The notes under the pieces were generated by a model, which saw only the letters and a list, made by a program, of their open reading frames with translations, was not told the DNA's origin and did not search any database. DNA of 64,000 nt from contig JAGSPU010001660.1 in the NCBI GenBank assembly GCA_019321725.1, positions 1 to 64,000 on the forward strand, written 5' to 3'. Below are positions 1 through 11,209 of the stretch, piece by piece (within the stretch, counting starts at the first letter, position 1; the number at the start of each line of letters is the position of its first letter). A program made the position numbers and the translations under genes. This DNA comes from Paulownia fortunei (taxonomy: Eukaryota > Streptophyta > Magnoliopsida > Lamiales > Paulowniaceae).

Positions 1-75
1 CTCATTGTGGTGCAGAGGGATGCCTATGGAGGATTCATGCCACTATTTGCCACATGGGATGACCTTTGGCATTAA
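1..75 (+). CDS. Possible 3' end of an upstream gene (partial)
   Basis: Frame 1 is open from the window edge and reads IVVQRDAYGGFMPLFATWDD, then LWH and a TAA stop at 73-75. The residue mix (aromatic, Gly, Asp, Trp) looks like real protein rather than translated spacer. I do not recognise the family and the segment is too short to assign. It could be the last exon of a plus-strand gene lying mostly outside the window, or chance. Confidence 0.3.
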   Translation, partial: LIVVQRDAYGGFMPLFATWDDLWH

Positions 76-950
76 GACTTGATGGTTTCCACCATTACTT
101 AAAAAGATGATATTCACATTTGCATTATTGTGTTGCCATTATAGTGATGCTTAATTCTGTAGTTACCTTATTATTTGAACATCCGTTTTTCTGAATGAAG
201 GGATGATAGTCTACTAGACGATAATGTCAAAATGCACAAATACCACGAGGTTATGTGATGGCAAAACAGATTAGAGGACTTCAAAATGTAGTTAAAAATG
301 ACATCCTTCTGTTTGAAGGGCACAATCCCCATGGCCCTAAATGTTTTGTAGTGAAGGATGATTTATTTGGTTTACTGCAAAGACTTGGAATGATGAGTTA
401 AGGCCATTGCCAAATAATGAAGTCAGATTTTGATCACCAAAGCAAGGTGGTTTTCAACATACCGTTTGTGCCTAAACATTTAATAACTATAATGATAAAG
501 GTTAAGTGCCTTTTGACAAACTTATTCTGGTAGATGATTAAAGAAAGTTTCAATAATGTGGATTTCTGTGCTATCTATTGAAGCACCATCCCTACCTTTA
601 TATCTGGTTAGATGGATATTATAACTGCAGTTTTGATGTTGATATAATCAAGATGACAAAGGCTATATATCTAAACTGCTGATACAGATAAGAACTTTTG
701 TAGCAGAATAATTTTAACTTTATAAATAATTCAAGAACTGCGATTGCAAAAGATGTGATAGATTCATAGAATTTCATCATTGTGGATTGTTAATTGAAAA
801 ATTCATCTGATGACCTAATGAAAGGCTCAAGACATGAAATCATGCAAGCCAATGGTGGAGTTCCCACACTGTAGTGTATTCCACCTACTGTGCTAATGTA
901 AGAAGTTCTGGTCAGTCGCCTTTTCGTGCTCTTTTTCCCTGTTTGGCAAA
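76..950. other. Intergenic, upstream of the MYB gene
   Basis: About 0.9 kb of AT-rich sequence with stops in every frame. If the frame at 1-75 is real, the first part would be its 3' UTR. I see no RNA gene or repeat here. Confidence 0.5.
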
Positions 951-960
951 CTTTTACTAG

Positions 961-967
961 TATAAAA
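961..967 (+). promoter_or_regulatory. TATA box of the MYB27-like gene
   Basis: TATAAAA lies 61 bases before the MYB27-like ATG (1028). That is the right place for a core promoter with a short 5' UTR. It is placed by position and consensus only. Confidence 0.6.
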
Positions 968-1027
968 AGGTCGAGTAACTACACAATGAAAAGCAATAAT
1001 ACTAGTATAAACTATTATCAGATAGTC

Positions 1028-2019
1028 ATGCAGGAAGTAGAAATGCGTAAAGGGCCTTGGCTTGAAGAAGAGGATGAACGCTAGCTGCTGCTGTATCTTT
1101 TTTGGGGGAGAGAAGATGGGATTCATTAGCAAAAGCATCAGGTATTTACATAGATGATCAGAAACAGCTTATGTTAACTTACAAAGTCAGAATCAAAGAT
1201 AACCAATAAAAGATTAAAATTTCTTTAATTATGCAGGTCTAAGAAGGAGTGGCAAGAGTTGCAGGCTGCGATGGATGAACTACCTCCGCCCCAATCTAAA
1301 GCACGGCAAGATTTCTGCAGAAGAAGAGCGCATTATCATTGAACTCCACGAGAAATGGGGCAACAAGTACTGGTCTTGCCTGCCCTTCACAATATTCAGT
1401 TAATGTGATGATACTGCACATGCTTAGGGAGTGGGATATAGTAATGAATATTTCTATACTTTGTGGAAATTGAATAAGTTATTTCATTTTCAGGTGGTCG
1501 AGAATTGCCGGAGATTGCCAGGAAGAACAGATAACGAGATCAAGAACTACTGGAGAAGTCACTTGAAGAAGAAAGCTCCAGTTCTGGAGAAAGGTAAACT
1601 GCAGATTTTTTTTCTTCTGCACAGTAAAAGCAATGTATTACCAATTTACATGTCTTCTTAACTAGCAATGCTTTTCATGCACAGAATGCTTCAGTAGCAC
1701 CGTAAATAACTCTGGTGATACTTCAGGGGGATCAGAATGTGGCACGGCCAGTCCATGTTCAATCAACAACGAATGGTTCTTGGTTAAGGATGATATTTCA
1801 GGACCCTCTTCTGATTCTTCTGATGCACTCGAGCTATTGAGTTTGACACACTCACCTTACGAAACCAGACTGACAGAATGGATGTCAAACTGGCCTCCTG
1901 ATATACGTAAAACGGATCCTAGAGACGAGTTCTGGAACTATGACCTTTACAGTCCAGAATGGATCTCTGATGACAGCAGTACCAGTACATGGGATTTTTC
2001 TCTATGGGATGGGGAATGA
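1028..2019 (+). CDS. MYB27-like: R2R3-MYB transcription factor, MYB27-like, with two single-base frame breaks
   Basis: Four coding exons: 1028-1141, 1237-1366, 1494-1593 and 1685-2019, all with GT-AG introns at positions usual for R2R3-MYB genes. The N-terminus reads [13 protein letters not shown], followed by R2 ([20 protein letters not shown]) and R3 (GNKWSRIA, then [20 protein letters not shown]). The acidic C-terminal half contains [14 protein letters not shown] and ends in SLWDGE, which resembles the tail of Arabidopsis MYB27. The expected product is about 226 residues and would bind DNA in the nucleus. Taken literally the gene is broken twice. In exon 1, one base is missing after GATGAACG (about 1078-1081), giving an immediate TAG. 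In exon 3, one base is missing in ATTGCCGG (about 1507-1512), between WSRIA and RRLPG. Restoring one base at each site makes all exon phases agree. It may be an intact gene with assembly errors or a young pseudogene; the preserved frame elsewhere favours the former. Confidence 0.85.
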
Positions 2020-3810
2020 TATTTCAGTAAATAGTTGTAAAAGAGTTAAAAAGAACATAATACTTCGGGTTGTAAGTATATTAATGTACAAAAACTGTAT
2101 AATATGGTAAGTGCATTGTCTTCAACTTCAGTTGGCTAAGAGTAATGAAGTTCCCTTTCCCTTTGGTTTGACAATAAATTTTATTAGACTGTAAGTGAAA
2201 CTATAACCTTAAGTACACTGACACATGCATCCTGGAAAGAATGAAACACTTGTGCTTTCCCTTAAAACAATTGACTAGAAACAACATAAGAATTGTGAAC
2301 TGTTGGCAGAGTACAATGCAAGATTAGGCTACTCATTGAAATGATGGGCATAGTCTTTCTTTTGACATATTATTACTCCATGACTTTAATGTGAGATTGT
2401 TGTTCCAAGATTGAACTCGTGCATTCTCATATTTCACCTCTACACCCTGTCTCACGGTCACAAACTAGGCTCCATTCACCATTATATCCCCGTCACTCCT
2501 CCAACTCCAATCCCACCATTTCTCTTATGTTTGTTGTTCCATCATTGAGGTCAAATCCAGAAATTTGTTCCATGTGAGACAGATCAAAGTTAAACAAGAG
2601 GAAAGTATATAAATTGCTAGCGAAATACATATTGACTGAAATCATGCTAATTTAAGTAGTATATCAAACTTCCTCAAGATGGGTGAACAAAATTTGTCAT
2701 CCTAATGATCCTAACCATGGTATTTGTTCACTTTAATCACCTCTGTTATGATGGCTATGTTCAGTCACATGCAGTTTGTAAAGACAGAAGTTTTCAAATA
2801 ATCAGACAATATCTATTTGGACTTTGTTGCGTGTCAAGTGGGATCATATTGCTTACATTGCATATTAGGATGACACTAGTCAGTGCTCAAATTGGAGTAA
2901 TAGGAGTTAGTATTGTATTAGGCTTTTGTTATCCTCATAGGTCAAGTTGTTGATCAAGTGTACTCACTAGTACAAGATAATGTTTATCTTTTGGCAAACA
3001 AAAGATGAGGTGGGAGACAACAACAGTCCATACAAATTGAACTAGTCGAAAAATGTTTCATGACTTGAAAGAATATGAACACTCCCTAATAATCTTGCTT
3101 AAAACTTGCTTACCAATATTCCTTCGCATTTCAAACTTCGTAGCCCCCCCTAAAGCAGAAAGCAACTAAACAAGTGATAGGATGTTAAAGTGTCACAACC
3201 AGTTTACCTTCAAGAATGTTATGTTCCATTAATTTGTCTTACAAACTGATTTTATGTTTAGTGCTTTAAATTGGTTAGATGGAAAGTGGATGAAAAGTCA
3301 TCAGCAGGGACATCATCTCAGTCACAAAAACAAGCAGACTGCAATAATTTGAAAAGAAAATGAGACAGGGTTTCCTTTTCTGGATTGGACAGGCTTTCTT
3401 TCCAAACTTGAAGAATTTTTTGTTAGTACAATACAATATCATGTCCCAAACTCCCAATTAAATAGTACGCTAACTATTGTCTTCTTGTACACTTAGCAGC
3501 TTCCTCTTCCGCAAGTATCTTATCTACCTGGTTAAATTAATATGATCTGCAGCATTCTTATGTAGATAATTAAATTTTGTCTAGCGTGCAATTTCTAGTT
3601 TTTGGCTAATAATTTATGTTTGTTTTTTAGCATTATGTTTTATAGCAAACGCACCCACCAAATAACTCTTCCTTATTTAGTTTTGGGGGCTTGCCTCCGA
3701 GACAATTTTCCTGAGATTAATGAAAATACAATTACATCAACGTTCCTGATGTAAACTGACAAGTAAATTACAGGAAGGAAACCACACTTTTCAGTCTTCT
3801 TCCATTCATT
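2020..3810. other. Spacer between the convergent MYB and pectate lyase genes
   Basis: AT-rich spacer holding the 3' UTRs of the two convergent genes. The only structure I can support is the decayed pectate-lyase exon at about 2410-2545. The open frame at 2705-2953 matches nothing I recognise. Confidence 0.5.
2410..2545 (-). pseudogene. Decayed duplicate of pectate lyase exon 3
   Basis: This stretch aligns base for base with about 4346-4470, which is exon 3 of the pectate lyase on the same strand. Shared blocks include TTCTCATATTTCAC, ACACCCTGT, GGCTCCATTC, CCATTATATCCCC and TCACTCCTCCAA. By eye about three quarters of positions agree, with scattered substitutions and no clear flanking exon. 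It therefore looks like a fragment of a former tandem copy, not a working gene. No convincing remnant of exons 1, 2 or 4 was seen nearby. Confidence 0.75.
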
Positions 3811-6488
3811 TCATACTTGAAACAAAAAGATTAATAAGGCTGTTAGGAAAGTTACGAGAGTGGAATTATCAGAGTAAGGCCTCTGGCTCCCTGAATATTC
3901 GTCGTAGTCCTCGAATATGCCTGAATTTGCATCTACATAAGCTCCAGAACCATTGTTTCCGGCTGTCCACTTTCCCAGATTGTTACCCCTGCTTACATAT
4001 ACAAATTAATACAGTATATTCATGAATTTTAACTCAACATAAATATGCATGGGCTAGCTAATGATTTTGAAAAGCCTTTTGAATTGAATTGGCCCAACAC
4101 TAGGCCCAGCATGAGCCCTTGGGTCTTCGAGGCCTGATTAGCTTGAAGGCAAACCATTTTAACCTGAAGCCAAAAGGGGCCACTCTTGTGCTGATTTATG
4201 TCCAATACTTGAAGAAAAGGAGCAAAAGAAAGAGAGAGGAAGAGAGAAGAAAGTAAAAGCAAGACCAAGAAAGTAAAAAAGACCTGCTGCCAAGGACACC
4301 AGCGTTAAGAGTAAGTTGGTCAATATACGCAGCAGATTTGGGCTCCACACTATACGCCTTCTCATATTTCACTTCCACACCCTGTCCAGAGGCCACAAAG
4401 AAGGCTCCATTCGCCATTATATCCCCTTCACTCCTCCAATTCCAATCCCTCCATTTCTCCTCCGACGTTTCCACGCGTTTCGTCACCTGCAAATCAAATC
4501 AATTAATGCTATGTCTCATGTATATGTTTATGTTTTGCAGAACATTTTTTGACAACTTATAAGTCGGAATTATGCATCTACTGCTCCAACAAAAATGTTA
4601 CCTCCTTGGCATTGCGATCATAGGGTGCGATGTAACGATTTCCCTGACTATTGATGGTAGGATTTCCACTCCCACCTATTGCATACATTTCCCACCTTGT
4701 AAAGTCATTATTCACTACATGTATGTACCCTCTTCTACACCTTGGCATTCTTTGAATAAGTTTCTGTCCAAAATGGTTAAAAGATATAGTCACTTGCATC
4801 CCCGAGTCGGGCAAGTAGTCGTCGCTGTGGCCCAATAACATGACCTCATTATGATGCGAAAAATGGTTATTTGATATCGTGATCCCCGTGGACCCCATAA
4901 TCACATCAATCAGACCATCCTTGCAATGTGACAATGAACAATGATCAATCCAAATATCTCTAGCGCCAAAGACTGAGATCCCATCTCCGTCTGATTTCGT
5001 GCGCCACCCGTAGTGCGTGGGGCTCGACCGTATATTAGTCTCGCCCGCCTGGTAGCAGTGGTGTATGTGAATGTTGTGGATTATGACATTGGTTATGTAT
5101 TGTAACGTTATGCAGCCGCCCCCGATAATGTGGACATCCGCCCCTCGTCCATCGAGGGTCTTGTAAGAATTGAAAATAAGTTCCTCGGAGAGCTGGATAA
5201 GCATGTTTGAGGCAAACACAATCCACAGGGGCTCTGTTTGGATGACGGCATACCGTAGTGTGCCGGGCTTTGGATTGACGGGGTCGTGGTCCGAGGAGTC
5301 TGTCACGACGTAGTAGCGGCCGCCCTTGCCACCGAGCGCGTATTGGCCAAATCCGATGGCGCAATCGGCCAACCGCTGGCGGTTCAGCTGCCAGTTGGAG
5401 TCGCAACGCCAACAATCGTCAATGGGATTGCCTGTCAGGCAATTGGAAGACTGGTCGCTGGTGGTGTAGGATAGCATTTGTCTTCTTGAAAGTGACACAT
5501 TCACTTTTCTGAAGGATGTGTATATAAAAATTATGTTAACTATGGTATTTGTTCTGGTTTGTGTATAAAGTGGAGACATACGTGTATAGAGATACTTCAT
5601 TGGTCTCTTTATGAAAGGAGACACACACATTGGATACCACGGCAGTCAACAGAAAACTGAAATGATGTTGTAGGGCCGTCCTAAGGCCTAGAGAGGAAAA
5701 GCAGTCATGAAAGCACTACAGATCTAAATACAACCTGAAATCTCTCTCACACACACTGTACGCAAAAAGAAAAAGAAGAAATCTCACACAGGAAAAAAGG
5801 GTGATCACAAGTCGAATACTGTTGTCAGCATTAACAAGAAGAAATGATTACTGCCTTGGCAATATACACTTCTAATTGAAACCAGCCATTTGAAGTAAAT
5901 AGTGTATGATGAAAACAGGAATTAAAACAAAAGAAAAATTCTGTTAGTACGTGTAAATACAATACGAGAGACCAAAAAAACGAAAAAATGTCAGGGTTAA
6001 CTTGTTAGCCAGCCATTAACTGCAAGAAAGTAACATTACACAGAAACAGGTGCATGGAAAAAGCTGCAGGACAGGCACTTACAGTGTAGTGCTACACAAA
6101 TCCTCTGTTATCTCAACTAATCGGCAAGTTAAATAGAAATCTTATCTTGGGGGAAATATTAAGTACTTTTGCACACTTTTCTATCTACACTAGCGTTGTA
6201 CATTCATAAATCCGAAATGCAAGTGTATGCTTTAAGATCTAAGACACAAATTGTTGTTGGATGAAAACTGAAAAGTTTGAACTGGAAACTAGATGAAAAA
6301 ACAATGAAAAGAGCCAAAACCCGGAAAAAATTAAGAGCAGGATGAATTTTGTCTTGCCTGTGAACATCTTGAGCAACATGTTCAGGGTTGGGGTGCTGAC
6401 CAGGGAGAGTGAGGTTGAGCATTGCCGAGCCCAGGTGAGAAAATGAGCCCACGAGTAACAGAAACACAATGCAGCTGCTGCCCAGCAT
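3811..6488 (-). CDS. PMR6-like: Pectate lyase-like protein, PMR6 (PLL13) type
   Basis: Four exons on the minus strand: 6488-6358, 5508-4602, 4486-4284 and 3988-3811. The 472-residue frame is unbroken. Exon 1 encodes a signal peptide (hydrophobic [15 protein letters not shown]) and [17 protein letters not shown]. Exon 2 carries the family-1 pectate lyase fold: [66 protein letters not shown] and [20 protein letters not shown]. These include the calcium-binding Asp cluster and the catalytic Arg region. Exon 3 encodes the WNWRSEGD and [11 protein letters not shown] segment. The C-terminus is a Gly/Asn/Asp-rich linker ending in a hydrophobic tail ([13 protein letters not shown]), as expected for a GPI-anchor signal. 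That tail and the [13 protein letters not shown] and SDQSSNC segments match the PMR6 branch, known in Arabidopsis for powdery-mildew susceptibility. It should cleave de-esterified homogalacturonan at the cell surface. Intron 1 has a GC donor. The start at 6488 was chosen because it opens directly on the signal peptide; an in-frame ATG also exists at 6563. Confidence 0.9.
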
Positions 6489-6663
6489 TTCCACTGCTCT
6501 CTCCAAGAATGTGCTGCTTTTATCACTTGTGCTTCTGTAATATCTGGTGCAAGAATGGTGCATTTGTGTTAATAAAGCAATGTGTTCATGCTAGAGCATT
6601 AGTGAGAACAGATAAGATGAGCAGTCATAGTTAGATTTTCAGAGATCTGAACAGTTTGAAGGG

Positions 6664-6670
6664 CTATATA
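6664..6670 (-). promoter_or_regulatory. TATA box of the pectate lyase gene
   Basis: The minus strand reads CTATATAG about 180 bases upstream of the chosen ATG. This fits a core promoter with a 5' UTR of roughly 150 bases. It is inferred from position only. Confidence 0.45.
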
Positions 6671-6699
6671 GTGAGGTGAGTGGAGAGAATGAATATATT

Positions 6700-9600
6700 G
6701 AATAGCTAGTAGTGGTCTGCTTACTACTACTATTTTTGTATTTTCATTCTTTCTACTCACAGCAGTGTCTGTTGATCTCATCAGTCATAATTTATAATCA
6801 TTGTAAAAGAATCTTTGGGGTTCATAGTTGGGGTAAAAGAGAAATTGAGAAAGTAAAAGGGCAAGAAAATAAGGGTTATAGCAGTGGGAGAGCGGGAGAA
6901 CAGAATTTCTTCTTCTTTTTCTTTTAAAACTTTTTCTTTTTTAAATTATTTTTTAATGAATACTACCTTGCAAATCATATAATTAACGAGTAATACTATA
7001 AATAGCTTTTATTTTCAGTTAACAAAAATCAAAACGTTATAATGCCCCACAAATTATCCAAAATTTCTGGCCTACATCAGTAAAAGTATGCTATATTACA
7101 AATTAAAAAACAGGAATAACGAATGGGCCATTAGAATCCTGTTTTCTGCTTTTAGGGGGGATTCAGAACCTAATTTCTGCTTTTCATGATGTTGTTCTAC
7201 ATAATGGCCATCAAAAACTTTGTCTTCCTTCTAATCTCTTTTCTGCTTTTTAATTCCGTAATTAGCTCAGTCGTGGTTAAAAAGCTGCCTTAAATCGAGA
7301 GCTTTCATTTGCTATTCCAGGGACATTTTGGTCATTTTCATGTCTCTCCATTGGAAATTTTAAACTTAAATTATATATTTATACTTTTTGTCGAATTAAT
7401 TAAGAGCATTTTCAATTTAAGTTTTATTGTATCTAATATTTTCCCTTTTGATTTTTCACCACAACTACCTTAAAAATACTACTATACATTTAATATTATC
7501 AAATAACTTTTATATCTAATTAGTAACAATTTTGGTGTCATAATCTTTCTATACCAATATAGGGATGGAGTGTGACGGTGTGGCCAACATCCAAATTTCG
7601 TTAAATTTATAATCTTTTTATATACTATAAATTTCATTTTAAGCCCGTTCAAATCTTGAATTCCTCAAATTTTTTACGTGTTGCATGGCTAAAATGTTCA
7701 CAAACCATATACCCTAAAAAGGAAAAATTAAATTAGATGATGGAAAGCTGCATGCATATTCTTTTCCCCAACGTCTCGTAAAGTATTTGTGGCATACTTT
7801 TTTCCTCTTCTTCTTTAAGCCTTTAACTACATACAATGGGGCCCAAAAACGTATTTTAAATACATTTGGACCCAAAATAGAAAAAATGTATTTTAAAACA
7901 GAAAAAAGAAAAAAGAAAAAGAAAAAAGAAAAAGAAAAAGAAATGCTTCGTTAAAGCATCTTCTGCGTTCCTTGACTGGTGTTCAACATTTTAAGCGAAA
8001 AACAGCTTAATTTTAGAATTTCATAAAGAGCAGAGATTATAATCCTTTGGCCGAAAATAATTTTCATGTATAATTTTGATTTATCAGTAAGATATATTTT
8101 ATGGGTGCTGATCCATTAAAATGTACCAAATGGATATAAAAAATATCTTTTTGCAAGTTGAACATGAATACGACCTTATTAATTTGGGCAGACTTCTTTT
8201 AAATTGATGGATTTGAAGTTAAATATTTTAAATTTATAATAACAAATTCATTAAACTTGTGTTGTATAATTTTATATTACAATAAATTTTAAATTATTAA
8301 ATTTTTTTTTTGAACTAACGATGAATTTTAAATTATTTTTCCAAATCTAAATCATTCCACGTGAAAGGGACTGGAATGTTGATTTGATTGGCTAATTAAA
8401 CTGAAATACATTGTTTGCAAAATGACGCAGGTTTTGCCAAAAGTAAAATGAATAATTTTAGTGTTTGACTAAAAACTACTGATTATTTCATATAAACTGT
8501 GTGGGAATCTAATTTGGAATCCCACATGAAAAACACAAGAGACAGAATTAAGTTACAAACCTCACATTAAGTTTGGAGGAAACACTTGAAATTGCGTCAA
8601 TTACGTTGATGCCCATAGTTTTAGTTAGACTATAAGGACGGCCTAAACTTGAAAACTCAATTATTTTTCACAAGGGGTAGCTAGACCTATATAATATATG
8701 CTCAAAGTCTCAAGTGAGAATTCTAACACTTATAACTTTATCGAGTCCAATATATAAAATGATTGAAAAGTCAAAATAATATATTTGGATATCAAATTTT
8801 GAGCAACTTTACTCCGTTGTAGGACAATATATACCTGCATGCTTTTAGAAGATGATAAATACCTAAAAAGGAGAAGCTGTTACTCAAATTAATCATCAAA
8901 TTAGATAATAACCATGGTACAATCAAATTGCCCTTACAAGTTGAAACTCAGCCTCTCTATTATTTCTTACCTTTTCTTGATAGTGTTGACTATTGAGTCT
9001 TGGACAGCTTTGTAACTTTGCACTTGGAAATTGTGGTCCGGGTATCTTTGAATTCGCATGCATTCATGGCCTGCATGCTTGTATGTATCGCTTTATCTGA
9101 AACGTTTTTCAACGTCCTCGATTAAAGGATGTGGTATTTTTCACTAAAATATCTGCTTTTTCCAATAAAATGGACTAAAAATAGTGGGGTGGAGCCTCAA
9201 TTTGGATAGAACATGGGATCCATGGAAGCAAATTCTTGATTCTATTTCCTGAGTAGGTCCTTCTGCTTGACCTTTAATACTTGCTGGTGGGACCCCTGTA
9301 CTTTTTTATCTGCAAAGAAATTGCAATAATTTCTATGGTTTAGATTTTTCGGGCTTTGTAGGGTCCTCGAGCGCAGTGTGATAGTGAAAATATAAATGTA
9401 TTAAAATTTTTTAAAATATATTTAATTTATATTTAATATGTATGTAATAATCCAAAGTATATATCCATGGAGGATAGTTATTGTACCAGATTAAACTATG
9501 CAACGTCTTTCTCATGTCTCCACGACTCCTTGACTATACTGATTCGCAGCCATGTTTAGGCTACTAAGGATCTAAGAAGTGGGCTTTAATAATGGAAAGT

Positions 9601-10047
9601 GGGCTGCAGTAATGGGCCACGACCCTATAATATGACTTTAAAGGAGAATTTTTCTGAAAAATATTTTAAAAGCAGTATGTACTCATAGCATGGAAAGTCT
9701 ACACCAATATATTTTATGATAAGAGTAGAAATTTTGAAGCTAAATAAGGGTCATGAGTAGGCACACATAGGACCTGCTTAATTTTATTTTTTTTGTCAAA
9801 TAGAAACTAATAGTCTTTAAGTTTTAAAATTCGAATAGACATACTTACCTGTAATTTCGATCAAAAAAAAATGAGATTTGTTTTGATATGTTGAGAAAAA
9901 GCTTTTACTTTGAGTTTAATTTTTTATCTCGTTCTAGTTCTTATTTTTTATTAGTGAAAGTGATTAAAAATTAACCGCCTAACTAACAAAAAGGAAAAGC
10001 AGAAGGAAAAACCTTTTAAATTGAAATACGAGTTGTGTGTGTGTTTC

Positions 10048-10086
<39 letters not shown>

Positions 10087-10950
10087 TTTTAAAATGTACT
10101 TAAACAATATAATATTAGTATGAATTAAGATGCAATGTCATGTTAATTTAGTTATCTTAATGCGGCCATGATTTATAAAAGTTCTAAGTGGCTAAGTTTA
10201 AAAGGTCAATTTAGATGATGGATCGAAATAAAAATAAGATTGAAAAAAAAAAAGAATCATGAGGCAAAATCTATGAGACAAGTTAATATATAAAGTTAAA
10301 TTATAGTACTTTGATTAAGCTAATAAAAATTTAAGAGTTTAAATCCATAAAAATCTTTATTTCAATACCACCGTCGTCTTAATTATTAAAATATATATGA
10401 TTAATTAAATTCTACTAACTCTATGCTTATTGGCTTATTCTAATTGTTTTGATTGTGGGAGAGATTTTGATCGGATCAACTACACTAGTAATAATATTTT
10501 TTAATGTAAACAGAACCAATAATAGTTGCCTTTTAAGTTAGAAGTTTCCAACAACAAAAATTAATGCCATCTCACTCATTTTAAGAATTTAATTTTATAA
10601 GCACAATATTTTCAGCGTGCCAAGGCACTGCTAAAGAATAGTTGTTTGTTGTTGAAAGAATTTAAGGATTGAAAGGTCCACGAATTCGATTACCTGTCAA
10701 ACAAAGCGTACGTATCCAATTCAATCCTACAGTAAGAAGCTCGCATGAAAAAAACAGGAAATAACAAGTTAACACTAGCTAGCTGCTTTTACATCAAACA
10801 AGGATAATATATACCTCTGCCTCTCATTCTTCCTACCTACTGAAACACTCTTTAGGCCGAGACTTATGTCTTATACACATGCTGAACAAAAGTATTGAAA
10901 TTAAAAAGCTGCATAAACCATGTACAAGGCAGCTGAGTTCAAATTTAGCT
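6700..10950. other. AT-rich intergenic spacer
   Basis: About 4 kb with no credible gene. It holds an A-rich GAAAAA-type simple repeat at about 7885-7942, short T and A runs, and the (TA)n tract at 10053-10083. The open frames present are short and of low complexity. Confidence 0.6.
10053..10083. repeat. (TA)n microsatellite
   Basis: About 15 TA units, preceded by a short TG run at about 10035-10042. Confidence 0.9.
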
Positions 10951-10956
10951 ATGAAC

Positions 10957-11205
10957 TCACACAGGATCTTGAATGTCGGCCGCCGGCCCGTCTTGGTTTT
11001 GGCTGCTATCCCAAGATTCCCTCGGAATCGTGTGGTGATTTTTTATCTCCTGGTCGACGGCGGAGGCGACAGCAGAGCTCTCCCTCTCCACCTGAGCCGC
11101 CACTTTAATTCTCTCCTCCCCTTTGTTATGCACCATTTTCCTATTGATGGCAAGACAGAATTCTCCCGCCAGCAGTAAAAGTAGTACTATAATTTTGGTC
11201 TCCAT
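10957..11205 (-). CDS. Candidate small secreted peptide precursor, 82 residues
   Basis: A minus-strand single-exon frame encodes METKIIVLLLLLAGEFCLA, a clear signal peptide. A charged middle rich in Lys, Glu and Ser follows (EERIKVAAQVERESS), then a conspicuous C-terminal segment, KNHHTIPRESWDSSQNQDG, ending in DIQDPV. This is the usual architecture of plant signalling-peptide precursors: export signal, variable pro-region and short C-terminal motif. I do not recognise the motif as CLE, CEP, RGF/GLV, PSK, PSY or IDA. A TATATA stretch lies about 75 bases upstream (about 11280-11285). GC content and codon pattern stand out from the AT-rich surroundings, which supports coding. Several antisense frames cover the same DNA but lack such structure. 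Confidence 0.55.
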   Translation of the reverse strand: METKIIVLLLLLAGEFCLAINRKMVHNKGEERIKVAAQVERESSAVASAVDQEIKNHHTIPRESWDSSQNQDGPAADIQDPV

Positions 11206-11209
11206 GAAT

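Noticed and set aside
5035..5415. A 126-residue open frame on the minus strand within pectate lyase exon 2
   Set aside because: It is an out-of-frame reading of the conserved lyase exon. The lyase frame explains the sequence fully, and this one has no recognisable domain.
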